Source: Nioella aestuarii (GTDB taxonomy: Bacteria; Pseudomonadota; Alphaproteobacteria; Rhodobacterales; Rhodobacteraceae). From it: a stretch of 64,000 bases of DNA. The notes beneath the pieces are model-generated. The model did not search any database, was not told the origin of the DNA, and saw only the letters and a program-made list of their open reading frames with translations. Below, in pieces: positions 24,779-33,702 of the stretch. Each line of letters opens with the position of its first letter. Position 1 is the first letter of the stretch. The stretch spans positions 1 to 64,000 of the forward strand of contig NZ_JBPBBA010000012.1 of the NCBI RefSeq assembly GCF_050896395.1. The letters run 5' to 3'. The position numbers and the translations under genes were made by a program.

Positions 24779-25684
24779 ATGGACCGTCTTACGGAAATGG
24801 AAGCCTTCGCCACAGTCGTGGACCAGGGAGGGTTCACGGATGCGGCCAAGAAAATGGGGATCTCGAAATCTGCTGTATCCAAGCATGTTTCGAGCCTTGA
24901 AACCCGCCTTGGGGCGCGGCTGCTGAACCGGACAACCCGGCGCGTCAGCCCGACCGAGATCGGACTGGCCTATTACGACCGCGCCCGGCGTGTGTTGAAC
25001 GACGCAGGCGAGGCGGATGCGCTGGTGACGGCGATGCAATCGGCGCCTTCGGGGATGCTCCGAGTGTCTGTTGCGACAGATTTCGGGGTCAACCACCTGT
25101 CGCCCATTCTTGGCGACTTCCTGCATTCCTTCCCCGACATCACCGTCAACATGGTGCTGAACAACCGCTATGTGGAGCTGATCTCCGAAGGGTTTGATAT
25201 GGCCATTCGGGTGGGTGAACTGGAAGACAGTTCCCTGCGCGCCCGAAAGCTGACCGAGACCACGAAGCGGATGATCGCGAGCCCGGACTATTTCAAGAAA
25301 TTCGGACGCCCCGAGCGGATCGACGATCTGAATGACCACAAGCTGCTGCATTACTCCAACCAGGCTGCGGGCAACGTGTGGAAGATCACTGCGCCCTCTG
25401 GTGAAGTGCGCCAGGTCAGAACGGCGGGATCCCTGACGGTGAATGACGGCCAATCCCTGCTGAATGCAGCGATCGGCGGACTTGGCATCGCCTACCTGCC
25501 CAGCTTCCTCTACGCCGAGCCCATGCGGCAAGGCCTGCTGGTCGATGCGATCCCGGATCTGCCCGAAGAAACCCAAGGCATCTACGCTATCTATCCGCCG
25601 GGCCGCTACACACAGCCCAAGGTGCGCGCCTTTATCGACTTCCTTGTCGATCAGTTCCGCGACAAGGGCCCTGGCGACTGGTGA
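24779..25684 (+). CDS. LysR-family transcriptional regulator (CrgA/AaeR-like)
   Basis: The start at 24779 gives MDRLTEMEAFATVVDQGGFT, the canonical LysR opening, and 301 aa; another ATG ten codons earlier is less likely. The helix-turn-helix is AAKKMGISKSAVSKHVSSLE. The effector domain has the features of the large subgroup that senses aldehydes, quinones or aromatic acids (SEGFDMAIRVGELEDSSLRAR). It follows fadH on the same strand but behind a hairpin and 257 bp, so it is probably separately transcribed. Its target is unknown. Confidence 0.9.
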   Translation: MDRLTEMEAFATVVDQGGFTDAAKKMGISKSAVSKHVSSLETRLGARLLNRTTRRVSPTEIGLAYYDRARRVLNDAGEADALVTAMQSAPSGMLRVSVATDFGVNHLSPILGDFLHSFPDITVNMVLNNRYVELISEGFDMAIRVGELEDSSLRARKLTETTKRMIASPDYFKKFGRPERIDDLNDHKLLHYSNQAAGNVWKITAPSGEVRQVRTAGSLTVNDGQSLLNAAIGGLGIAYLPSFLYAEPMRQGLLVDAIPDLPEETQGIYAIYPPGRYTQPKVRAFIDFLVDQFRDKGPGDW

Positions 25685-25736
25685 TTATCTGAGAATTTAC
25701 GGTTCATGCCGACCCCGCCAACCCCGGCGGGGCAAC

Positions 25737-26666
25737 TCAGCGGGTTGAAGTCACGACGACTTCGACCCGCCTATTTTGTTGGCGGCCCGCGTCGCTGGCA
25801 TTGTTGGCGCGCGGGGCCAGATATCCGACGCCCTCAGCTCTCAATTGCGCAGAATCGACCCCAAGCGACTGGACGAGGAAGGTACGCACAGCCTCGGCGC
25901 GAGATCGTGACAGGGCGATATTGCCTTCGAGCGAGCCCTCTGCATCGGTATGGCCCACGAGAACCACGCGGGTATCGGGGTTGTCGATCAGGAAGGCGGC
26001 CAAATCCATCAGCGAAGGATATTCCCCTTCGGCGAGCGTCGAGGAGCCGGTGGCAAAGCTGAGATCCGTCAGAGTGGCGGTTCCCTGAACCGTCAGGCTT
26101 TCGCGCAGGTCCATGATCTCATCGCCATCGGGCGACCGGGTAGAGACACCGACCGAGACCGGCGTCATGTCGGCGGGGCTGATGCGGACCATGTGAATAT
26201 AGCCACGAGTCCCGCCACGAGAGGTCAAGAGGCCCACAAATTCAGAGCCACTTTCGCCTGCCATTTCAGCGACAAGGTAGGAATAATCACCCAGGTCCAC
26301 GTGCATCGCCGGTTCCGGCGTCACATCCATGGCGAAGCGGAAGTCAAACCCGCCGCACAGCGTGGCATCGCAGGCGAAGACGGGTGAATAGCCTTGGCTT
26401 TCCAGCTGCATCCGCAGCGCGGCCATCAGTTGCGCGCTGTTGCCACTGTAATCCACGACCTGCCAGACGGACCGGGCCAGCGCACCCTCGACAGTCATCA
26501 TCTCGGCCCCGGTCCCCAGCCAGGGGCTGACCGGCAGGCTGTAGTAGGTGGCGCTCTCGGTTTCCTCGTGTGACAGCTCGGACACGCCCGGCAGCTCCAG
26601 CTCCAATGCGTGGGCGGGCAGGGCAGCAGCAAGTGCCAAAAGGGATATGAGAGCGCCCCTGATCAC
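25737..26666 (-). CDS. OmpA-family protein with unique N-terminal domain
   Basis: A signal peptide (residues 1-20, ending AHA) is followed by about 170 residues of an unrecognised periplasmic domain with a Cys pair (FACDATLCGG). The C-terminal OmpA-like peptidoglycan-binding domain contains GHTDAEGSLEGNIALSRSRAE in shortened form and a closing NRRVEVVV. The latter should bind diaminopimelate in the cell wall. It is last in a four-gene minus-strand operon and overlaps the AhpD-like gene by 4 nt. Total 309 aa. Confidence 0.88.
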   Translation of the reverse strand: MIRGALISLLALAAALPAHALELELPGVSELSHEETESATYYSLPVSPWLGTGAEMMTVEGALARSVWQVVDYSGNSAQLMAALRMQLESQGYSPVFACDATLCGGFDFRFAMDVTPEPAMHVDLGDYSYLVAEMAGESGSEFVGLLTSRGGTRGYIHMVRISPADMTPVSVGVSTRSPDGDEIMDLRESLTVQGTATLTDLSFATGSSTLAEGEYPSLMDLAAFLIDNPDTRVVLVGHTDAEGSLEGNIALSRSRAEAVRTFLVQSLGVDSAQLRAEGVGYLAPRANNASDAGRQQNRRVEVVVTSTR

Positions 26667-27238
26667 CGGTTCATGCCATGGTATTCATCATTCGGGCGCA
26701 TATCGACGGCAGAGGCCATGCGGTTGGTCATGTTGAAGAAGCTGGCGACCGATGCGATGTCGAAAATATCGCGATCGGAAAAGCCCACGTCGCGCAGCGC
26801 CTCGCGGTCGTCTTCTCCGATCTCATAGCTGGCTTCTGTCATCAGGACCGCGAAATCCAACATGGCGCGTTGGCGCGGGTCCAGATCCGCAACGCGGTAG
26901 TTCATGACCAGCATCTCGCCCAGCTTCGGATCGCCCGAAAGCGCCCGCACCGCCTGCCCATGGGCGGTCAGGCAATAGAAACAGCGATTCACGGCGGACA
27001 CCACGACCGCGATCATCTCGCGCTCCAGCTTGGTCAGGTTGCTCTGGCCCAGCATCAGATCGTTATACATCGCGGTGAAGGCATTCAGCTTGTCCACATC
27101 GAACGCATAGGCCGCGAGTACATTGGGGATCATCCCCAGCTTCTCGTCGCAGATGTCAAAGTACTTCTGCGTTGCCTCTGGCAGCGGGTCCAGAGGCGGC
27201 AGGTTCAGCGCGGTTGCCTTCGGGTTGGGTTTCGCCAC
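26663..27238 (-). CDS. Peroxidase-related enzyme, AhpD-like (carboxymuconolactone decarboxylase fold)
   Basis: A 191-aa helical protein with the AhpD-type redox motif CFYCLTAHG: two cysteines three residues apart and a histidine in the right place for a thiol/proton-relay site. It resembles the 'uncharacterised peroxidase-related enzyme' branch, with the typical opening PLPEATQKYFDICDEKLG and the end MRPNDEYHGMNR. Expected role: reduction of organic hydroperoxides or a related thiol reaction in the cytoplasm. It overlaps the OmpA gene by 4 nt and follows the GNAT gene by 3 nt. Confidence 0.88.
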   Translation of the reverse strand: MAKPNPKATALNLPPLDPLPEATQKYFDICDEKLGMIPNVLAAYAFDVDKLNAFTAMYNDLMLGQSNLTKLEREMIAVVVSAVNRCFYCLTAHGQAVRALSGDPKLGEMLVMNYRVADLDPRQRAMLDFAVLMTEASYEIGEDDREALRDVGFSDRDIFDIASVASFFNMTNRMASAVDMRPNDEYHGMNR

Positions 27239-27241
27239 GGA

Positions 27242-27961
27242 TCAGCCTTTCTTGATACGGTAATGATAAGCACCGGCAGAGGTCATTCCCAGTCCAGCGT
27301 AGAGAGTTTGGGCGGGTTTGTTGGCCTTGACAACCAAAACGGCAAGATCCCGCGCATGATGCCGCTTGGCCCAGTTGGCTGCGCCCTGCATCATGGTTTT
27401 CCCAATCCCCATGCGGCGCGCGTCTTTCGAGACTTCCAGGGCGTGCAGCATGGCGGTGCCATTATGGATGGCGACGAAGGCGGTCGCGACGGGGTGATCG
27501 TTGTGACGGCCCAAAAGCGCTGTCTTGGGGCCTTGCACACGGTCCATGACGGCAAGCCGCGCGGGGCCAATGCCACCTTCGGCCCAAATCTCGGTCTGCA
27601 CGGCCAGAGGGGGCCAGCATGGGATTGCGGCAAGGCGATGAAGATCGGCGGTGAGTGTCCCAACCGGGGCGACAAGGAAATCGACCGGGTCGATGACATC
27701 ATAGCCCATATCGGCCAAAACAGTGTCTAACTTAGCGTCTTCGGGTCTGATCTGAAACAACAGGTCTTGTCCCAGATCGCGGCACGCCTGTTCGGCTTGG
27801 GAAATGTCAGCAGGTGACCATTCCCCTTTGGCGGTCACTGAAGACACGCGCTTGCCCGCGCCTTGCCCATCACGCACCAGCCAGGGGCCGATGCGGGTGT
27901 AGGATGCCGCGGGCCAGGTGGCCTCGCACGTGTCAAAAAGAGCAGTGTTAGAGACTGTCAT
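27242..27961 (-). CDS. GNAT-family N-acetyltransferase
   Basis: The 239-aa protein has a C-terminal GNAT domain. Strand beta4 is MLHALEVSKDARRMGIGKTMM, with the acetyl-CoA pyrophosphate loop RRMGIGK. The family's last segment appears as VLVVKANKPAQTLYAGLGM. The N-terminal 110 residues form a second, degenerate GNAT-like half. The substrate is unknown. Its start overlaps the CinA-like gene stop as ATGA, and the peroxidase-related gene follows 3 nt later, so these genes are one operon. Confidence 0.87.
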   Translation of the reverse strand: MTVSNTALFDTCEATWPAASYTRIGPWLVRDGQGAGKRVSSVTAKGEWSPADISQAEQACRDLGQDLLFQIRPEDAKLDTVLADMGYDVIDPVDFLVAPVGTLTADLHRLAAIPCWPPLAVQTEIWAEGGIGPARLAVMDRVQGPKTALLGRHNDHPVATAFVAIHNGTAMLHALEVSKDARRMGIGKTMMQGAANWAKRHHARDLAVLVVKANKPAQTLYAGLGMTSAGAYHYRIKKG

Positions 27962-28686
27962 GTGGATTCCGGGAAGAGACGCACAAGCGCCGAAATGACC
28001 TTGTCGATATGCGGTCCATTAGTGCCGCGCACAACGATGTTCGATCCATAGACCCCGTTTTGAATATAGGGGTACGACCCGATCGAGACTTCGGGATTCT
28101 GCTCTGCCAGCGTCGTCAGCGGTCCGGCGATCTCTCCTTCGCCACGTTCAATGCGGATGTTCTGCGATAGCAACGGCGCGCCGCCGGTTAGCGTCGGCAG
28201 GATCGAGGCGACCATGGCTTGAAAGACCGACGGCACCCCCGCCATCACATGGACATTTTGCAGGGTGAAGCCGGGCGCGGTGGACACCGGGTTCTCGATC
28301 AGGGTCGCGCCATCGGGAATGCGGGCCATGCGCAGGCGCGCCTCGTTCAGATCTTGCCCGGACCGGTCGTAATGAGCCTGCAACAGCGCTCGGGCATCGT
28401 CGCGGATGCTGATCGGCGTATCGAAGGCGGCGGCGACCGCCTCGGCGGTGATATCGTCATGGGTGGGCCCGATGCCGCCAGAGGTAAAGACATGGTCATA
28501 GGTGGCAGACAACGCGCGAATGGCGGCAATGATACCATCGTGCGTATCGGCCACAACGCGCACCTCTGTCAGGTCGATTCCGTGGTTGCTTAGCTGCTGC
28601 GCCAGATGGTGCATGTTCGAATCGCGGGTGCGGCCCGAGAGGATCTCGTCGCCGATCACCAGCATCGCGGCGGTTGGGTTGGGCAT
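27958..28686 (-). CDS. CinA/MoaB-like molybdopterin-binding domain protein
   Basis: A stand-alone 242-aa CinA N-terminal domain, without the C-terminal nicotinamide-nucleotide amidase part. The fold signatures are IGDEILSGRTRDSN, VFTSGGIGPTHDDITAEAVA and VMAGVPSVFQAM. Family members bind molybdopterin or hydrolyse ADP-ribose/FAD-type pyrophosphates, so molybdopterin handling or nucleotide repair are both possible. It is the first gene of the minus-strand operon running to the OmpA gene and divergent from sfsA. Confidence 0.88.
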   Translation of the reverse strand: MPNPTAAMLVIGDEILSGRTRDSNMHHLAQQLSNHGIDLTEVRVVADTHDGIIAAIRALSATYDHVFTSGGIGPTHDDITAEAVAAAFDTPISIRDDARALLQAHYDRSGQDLNEARLRMARIPDGATLIENPVSTAPGFTLQNVHVMAGVPSVFQAMVASILPTLTGGAPLLSQNIRIERGEGEIAGPLTTLAEQNPEVSIGSYPYIQNGVYGSNIVVRGTNGPHIDKVISALVRLFPEST

Positions 28687-28732
28687 ATGCGTGTTCCTTG
28701 CCTCGTGTTGCGCTCAGGTATAGGGCCGGGTC

Positions 28733-29440
28733 ATGCGCTTTCAAACCCCTCTCATCCCCGCCCGGCTGATCCGCCGCTACAAACGCTTCCTGGCCGATTG
28801 TCGGTTGGCAGATGGGCAAGAGATTACCGCCCATTGCGCCAATCCCGGCAGCATGATGGGGCTGGCGGAACCGGGCAGCCTTGTGTGGCTGGAACCCAAT
28901 GACGACCCCAAGAAGAAGCTGAAATTCGGCTGGCGCCTGGTCGATCATGAAAATGGCCATTTCACCGGGGTTGATACCAGCCTGCCCAACCGAATGCTGC
29001 GCGGGGCGTTGGAAGCGGGAGAGGTTGCGGGGCTGGAGGGATATGAAACCGTTCGGGCGGAAGTGAAATACGGTGAAGCCAGCCGGATTGACTTCCTGCT
29101 GCAAGGCGCGGGCCGCCCCGATACCTATGTTGAGGTCAAGTCGGTGACGCTGTCCCGTCAACCCGGTCTGGCGGAGTTCCCCGACAGCAAGACCGCACGC
29201 GGCGCGAAACATCTGGCGGAGCTTTCTGCGATGGTCGCGCAAGGGCATCGTGCCGTGATGCTCTACCTGATCCAGCGCACCGATTGCGATGTGTTCACAT
29301 TGGCAAGCGATATCGACCCCGCCTATGCAGCGGCTTATGCCGGGGCGCGCAATGCGGGGGTGGAAACGCTCTGCTTCGATTGCCGGATCACGCCCGATGG
29401 TGTGTGGCTAGGAGCAATAAGAGACATAAGAATCCCCTGA
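28733..29440 (+). CDS. sfsA: SfsA family protein (DNA-binding / sugar fermentation stimulation)
   Basis: The 235-aa protein has the SfsA hallmarks: an N-terminal OB-like domain with HCANPGSMMGL, the nuclease-fold segment SRIDFLL and YVEVKSVTLS, the motif FPDSKTARGAKHL, and the end segment RNAGVETLCFDCRI. The D...ExK arrangement is that of PD-(D/E)XK nucleases. E. coli SfsA affects mal gene expression; the family's true activity is unsettled. Divergent from the CinA-like gene with a 46-bp gap; apparently monocistronic. Confidence 0.93.
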   Translation: MRFQTPLIPARLIRRYKRFLADCRLADGQEITAHCANPGSMMGLAEPGSLVWLEPNDDPKKKLKFGWRLVDHENGHFTGVDTSLPNRMLRGALEAGEVAGLEGYETVRAEVKYGEASRIDFLLQGAGRPDTYVEVKSVTLSRQPGLAEFPDSKTARGAKHLAELSAMVAQGHRAVMLYLIQRTDCDVFTLASDIDPAYAAAYAGARNAGVETLCFDCRITPDGVWLGAIRDIRIP

Positions 29441-29466
29441 ATAGAGACTGATTGTCCTGATTCCCA

Positions 29467-30348
29467 TCACGACAGGCAGTCCGCTACATGATCAAAGACA
29501 AGGCGAATTCGGCGGCTTGTGCGAAGCTCCCGATGGGTGACCAGCCAGGTCGGGATGGTGAACGGGTCAATCTCGGATAAAACAGGCTCTAACTCAGGGA
29601 ATTTTGCCATTACTCTGTCGGGCAGCATCACCAATCCCAGCCCGCTTCGTGCCATCTCTGCCGCCACGATCTGAGAGGTGGTGCCAAGCCGGAAATTCGC
29701 CTTGGTCAGCGTCAGCCCAGTGGGCAAGAGATAGCCCAACATACGATCCACCTCGACGAAGCTGATGATCTGATGATTGGCCAAGTTTTCGACAGTTGGC
29801 ACGCCATAAGCCTCTTGGTAGGGGCGAGAGGCATAGAACCGCATCGTTTCGTCGCGTAGCCTACGAGAGATCAGATTCGGTTGATCGGGCCGGGAATGTC
29901 GGATTGCGATGTCAGCCTCCCGACGAGCGAGATCCCGTAGATCATTGTCGGATACGATGTCGATCTCCAGCAGCGGCGCCACCGGCGCGAGCTTCGCCAA
30001 GATAGGGGGCAGGACGAAGGCTGAGATAAGCTCTGACCCTGTGATCCGAACAAGCCCCTCGATAGTCTGCGACTGACCGGACGCCGACAGCGAAACCATG
30101 TTTGCTCCGCTCGCCATCGTTTGGACGTGCTCCAATAGCTCAAATCCCGCCTCGGTAAGCATGACCGACCGACCCGTTCGTTCAAAAAGCGTGACGGCAA
30201 GAACCTCCTCCAGGCTGGCGATCTGGCGACTGACGGTTGGTTGCGTTTGTCCAAGGGCGCGGGCGGCAGCGGAAAGGGACCCCTCCTCGACAACAGTCAG
30301 GAAGGTCCGGGCGTGGTTCCAGTCGAATGAAGGTGATCGTCGAGTCAT
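29467..30348 (-). CDS. LysR-family transcriptional regulator
   Basis: A 293-aa LysR protein. The helix-turn-helix spans LSAAARALGQTQPTVSRQIA, and the LysR dimer helix follows (SLEEVLAVTLFERTGR). The effector domain covers residues 95-293. It is divergent from the NAD(P)-binding gene at 30464, with an AT-rich 115-bp gap, a layout typical of LysR regulators and their targets. The inducer is unknown. Confidence 0.9.
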   Translation of the reverse strand: MTRRSPSFDWNHARTFLTVVEEGSLSAAARALGQTQPTVSRQIASLEEVLAVTLFERTGRSVMLTEAGFELLEHVQTMASGANMVSLSASGQSQTIEGLVRITGSELISAFVLPPILAKLAPVAPLLEIDIVSDNDLRDLARREADIAIRHSRPDQPNLISRRLRDETMRFYASRPYQEAYGVPTVENLANHQIISFVEVDRMLGYLLPTGLTLTKANFRLGTTSQIVAAEMARSGLGLVMLPDRVMAKFPELEPVLSEIDPFTIPTWLVTHRELRTSRRIRLVFDHVADCLS

Positions 30349-30463
30349 ATATTTTCGTATACCAAGACTGCATATTTTGGCAATTCATAGTCTAATTTTG
30401 TATGTGTTAGGGCCTGCACATTCCCTGGACCTTCGGGTCCTGGCCCAAGCGCAGGACATTGCC

Positions 30464-31090
30464 ATGAAACTCGTCATTCTCGGTGCCAATGGGCGCACCG
30501 GTTCTCTTGTGATCCGCCACGCAATCAACAAGGGGGCCATGGTAACCGCAGTCGTCCGGTCAGACGCAAAGCGTCCTCAGTTGCGACACGAACGGCTGAG
30601 TGTTGTCATCGGAGACCCGTGCGATCCCGCGTTTCTGACTGGCGTGTTCCGAGGACAGGATGCCGTGATCTCTACGCTCGGGGGGCGTATGCCAACCAAG
30701 CACGCCACCGCAATTTACCCAAGATCGGCGGAGTCGATTGTTCATGCCGCGTGGGAAACCGGTTTGAAACGTGTCGTGGTGACGTCTACCGCGCTTCTCT
30801 TCCCGTCCCGTTGGTGGGGCGAGGCCCTGCTTGCGACCCTGGTCAGGAATGTCGTGACGCGCGCCCGAAGGATGGAACAGATCTTTGCCGCTTCCAGTTT
30901 AGACGTGACTGTTGCGCGCTGTGGGTTCCTGACAGATGCCGATGAGACCGCCTATCGCGCGCTGGAAGGTGCCTTGCCAATGCATGGATCATCAATAGCC
31001 CGCAATAGTCTTGCGATCTTCTTGCTGGATTGCGCGATGTCTCCGCAGAGCGGGTTTCAGGTCATGGGCGCGTCCAGACCGCTTTCTTAA
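30464..31090 (+). CDS. NAD(P)-binding protein, atypical SDR / NmrA-like
   Basis: A 208-aa single-domain Rossmann protein starting with MKLVILGANGRTG, the glycine-rich dinucleotide site GANGRTG at residues 7-13. VISTLGG and RVVVTSTALLF follow as later strands. It resembles the NmrA/biliverdin-reductase-B/flavin-reductase group, which bind NAD(P)H and act either as small reductases or as redox sensors. The classical SDR catalytic YxxxK is not evident. Its divergent LysR neighbour probably regulates it. Confidence 0.84.
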   Translation: MKLVILGANGRTGSLVIRHAINKGAMVTAVVRSDAKRPQLRHERLSVVIGDPCDPAFLTGVFRGQDAVISTLGGRMPTKHATAIYPRSAESIVHAAWETGLKRVVVTSTALLFPSRWWGEALLATLVRNVVTRARRMEQIFAASSLDVTVARCGFLTDADETAYRALEGALPMHGSSIARNSLAIFLLDCAMSPQSGFQVMGASRPLS

Positions 31091-31145
31091 GGGGCCTGAT
31101 ATGCGCGCCTCACTCTTTTCAGGCCCCCGGAATGGTCCAATCCCC

Positions 31146-32000
31146 TTACTCAGAGACTTGAATCAACGTCTGTGTCGGGAACGGGATGTCGATGCCAGCC
31201 TTATCCAGCGCTTCTTTCACCTGGCGCTTCATATCGGCCTCGAATGCGAACTTGTCTGACGACGCACACCAGACCCGAACGAGGAAATCGACGGAACTGT
31301 CGCCGAGATTGTTCACCTGGCAGAAAGGTTCCGGGTCTTTCAGGGCGCGGGGATCTGACAGGATGGTGTCGCGGATGACCTTTTCGGCAGTCGCTAGGTT
31401 CGAGCCGTAGGACACGCCGAAGGTCCACTCTGCACGGCGGGTGTCATAGACCGAATAGTTGGTGATCACGCTGCCCCACACACTCGCGTTTGGCACGATC
31501 ACTTGCACATTATCCAAAGTCGCAAGTTCCGTCGTGTTCAGCGAAATGTCCTTAACATTGCCGGAAACCCCTGCAACAGAGACGAAATCACCCAGTTTGA
31601 TGGGCCGGAACAGGATGATCATAACCCCCGCCGCGACGTTCGACAGGGTGCCCTGCAACGCCAGGCCAATGGCAAGACCGGCAGCACCGATGGCCGCGAC
31701 AAGCGAGGTGGTTTGCACCCCGAACGTGTTCAGCACGACCACAAGCGCCAGGATCAGCACCGCATAGCGCGCAAGGTTGCCGAGGAAAGTGAACAGCGTG
31801 TCGTCCAGTTCCTCTCGCGCCAGCGCAATCTTGACGATCTTGCGCCGGACCCATCCACCGATGATGAAGGCAGCAAACAGCAGCAGGATGGCGGCGACGA
31901 CACTGCCAACCATCTGCGCGAGAAAATCCAGTGTCATGACATCGCCAAGCGTTTGTCCTCCCCCGATATCCAGTGTCATCAGATTGCTCAGCGCTTCCAT
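31146..32000 (-). CDS. Small-conductance mechanosensitive channel (MscS family)
   Basis: At 284 aa this is the compact MscS form. Three membrane helices are predicted within residues 28-120. The pore helix TM3 is Gly/Ala-rich (AIGAAGLAIGLALQGTLSNV), followed by the conserved FRPIKLGDFV and the beta domain NVQVIVPNASVWGSVITNYS. It opens on membrane tension to release solutes during hypo-osmotic shock in the inner membrane. It is divergent from map. Confidence 0.94.
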   Translation of the reverse strand: MEALSNLMTLDIGGGQTLGDVMTLDFLAQMVGSVVAAILLLFAAFIIGGWVRRKIVKIALAREELDDTLFTFLGNLARYAVLILALVVVLNTFGVQTTSLVAAIGAAGLAIGLALQGTLSNVAAGVMIILFRPIKLGDFVSVAGVSGNVKDISLNTTELATLDNVQVIVPNASVWGSVITNYSVYDTRRAEWTFGVSYGSNLATAEKVIRDTILSDPRALKDPEPFCQVNNLGDSSVDFLVRVWCASSDKFAFEADMKRQVKEALDKAGIDIPFPTQTLIQVSE

Positions 32001-32134
32001 CTTTCATGCTCCTGTTGCCTGTCGCTTTCGCCATGGCTAACGCAAAGCTGCGCGGGCGGCAAATCGCTCCGCCCTCTGGCATCCGGGCGCGTCCTGCCCT
32101 AGGTTGCAGCCCGAAAAGGCCAAGGAGCGCTACG

Positions 32135-32944
32135 TTGGACAAGTTCGAAGGCCGTCTGACCCGGGACGGTATCCGCATTCACAACCCCGATGATTTCGCC
32201 GGTATGCATAAGGCTGGCGCTCTGGCTGCGCGTATCCTCGATGATATCGCAGCCATGGTGGAACCGGGCGTGACGACCGAGGCGCTGGATGCAGAAATCG
32301 AGCGGATGGTGAACGACGCGGGCGCGACCTCGGCGACGATCGGTTACAAAGGCTACCAACACGCCAGCTGCATTTCTATTAACCACGTGGTTTGCCATGG
32401 CATTCCTGGGCCGAAGACGCTCAAGAACGGCGATATCCTGAATATCGACGTCACGGTGATCGTCGATGGCTGGTTTGGCGATACCAGCCGGATGTATGTG
32501 GCGGGCAGCCTCAGCCGCAAGGCCGAAAGACTGGTTCAGGTCACACATGATGCGCTTTTCAAGGGGATCGAGGCTGTGAAGCCCGGCAATACCTTCGGCG
32601 ATATCGGCTACGCCATTCAAAGCTATGTCGAAGGGCACCGCATGTCAGTGGTACGCGATTTTTGTGGGCATGGTCTTGGGCAGGTGTTCCACGCGCCGCC
32701 CAATGTGCTGCATTATGGACGCCCCGGAACCGGCCCGGTTCTGGAAGAAGGCATGTTCTTCACGATCGAGCCTATGGTGAACCTAGGTCGCCCGGAAACG
32801 AAGGTTCTGGCCGATGACTGGACAGCAGTGACCCGCGACAAGTCGCTGAGCGCGCAGTTTGAACATTCCATCGGTGTGACGGCCGACGGGTTCGACATTT
32901 TCACGCTATCGCCGGGCGGCAAGTTCCACCCGACCTGGGGTTAA
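32135..32944 (+). CDS. map: Methionine aminopeptidase, type I
   Basis: Map removes the initiator methionine from nascent proteins. The 269-aa protein has the metal ligands in LNIDVTVIVDGWFGDTSRM (two Asp), in GHGLGQVFH (His), in FFTIEPM (Glu) and in the final Glu of QFEHSIGVT. A TTG start at 32135 is chosen because AAGGAG lies 8 nt before it and the conserved region begins soon after; the upstream frame overlaps the mscS start with unrelated sequence. Use of TTG is unusual among the neighbours. Confidence 0.93.
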   Translation: MDKFEGRLTRDGIRIHNPDDFAGMHKAGALAARILDDIAAMVEPGVTTEALDAEIERMVNDAGATSATIGYKGYQHASCISINHVVCHGIPGPKTLKNGDILNIDVTVIVDGWFGDTSRMYVAGSLSRKAERLVQVTHDALFKGIEAVKPGNTFGDIGYAIQSYVEGHRMSVVRDFCGHGLGQVFHAPPNVLHYGRPGTGPVLEEGMFFTIEPMVNLGRPETKVLADDWTAVTRDKSLSAQFEHSIGVTADGFDIFTLSPGGKFHPTWG

Positions 32945-33007
32945 GCGCCGGTTTGACCGAGGGATCCGACCTGCCTAGGGTAGCTTACCCATCACGAAAG
33001 GTGTGAC

Positions 33008-33685
33008 ATGCGGATCATTCTGGCGTTCATTCTGGCGATAGCTGGCCTGACCGGCGGCGCCACGGCGCAAGTTTCGGGCAGCGTGGACTTCAACCTGTTC
33101 GAGCTTGAGGGCCTGACCACCAGCCGCGTCTTCCTGTTCGACGAAGGCTATTCGCAGCAATATGGCATCCCGGTGCCGGTTCCCTTTACGGTATCCGTCC
33201 CCAACCGGGATGAGATCACGCTGATCGCGGATGGCCAGCCCGATGGCGGCGCCTTCGTCAAGTTCACCTTCGCCACCGGTGAACCGCGCCAGTTTGTCGA
33301 GAATATCCAGGTGGTGACTGCAACTATCCCGATGGCTGAAGACGCCGATGATCCGCAGATGGCACGGTTGCAGATGGCGGTGTCCTTGCTGCAGGACAGG
33401 GTCTTTCCCGTGGCGGTACAGGGCTTCGACAACGCAGTGGTTCTGGCTATCGAGATCTTTGAGTTCGAGGGCTATATGGGCGTCCACCTGATCGGCCGCT
33501 ATTCGGACCCCGCGATTGGCCCGATGCTGCTGCGCCTGACAGCGCATCCCAATCCGGGCCGCCCAGAAAGCTATCTGACCGTGGCGAATATCAACCTGGC
33601 GCTTGTTCCGGTCACAGACGGAGAAACGCTGCGACGTAGCCTGTCCAGTCAGGTGGCCAACGGCCTGACCTATCTGCCGGAGTAA
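33008..33685 (+). CDS. Hypothetical exported protein (225 aa)
   Basis: A signal peptide at residues 1-20 (ending ATAQ) precedes a mature protein without cysteines and with alternating hydrophobic residues, as in a beta-rich periplasmic domain. I recognise no motif. AAGGTGTGAC precedes the ATG. It sits between map and radC on the same strand. Function unknown. Confidence 0.72.
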   Translation: MRIILAFILAIAGLTGGATAQVSGSVDFNLFELEGLTTSRVFLFDEGYSQQYGIPVPVPFTVSVPNRDEITLIADGQPDGGAFVKFTFATGEPRQFVENIQVVTATIPMAEDADDPQMARLQMAVSLLQDRVFPVAVQGFDNAVVLAIEIFEFEGYMGVHLIGRYSDPAIGPMLLRLTAHPNPGRPESYLTVANINLALVPVTDGETLRRSLSSQVANGLTYLPE

Positions 33686-33702
33686 CCGGGTATTAACCAT
33701 TC

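Noticed and set aside
23169..24779. 536-codon frame on the minus strand opposite fadH
   Set aside because: Antisense shadow of fadH, which has complete cofactor motifs.
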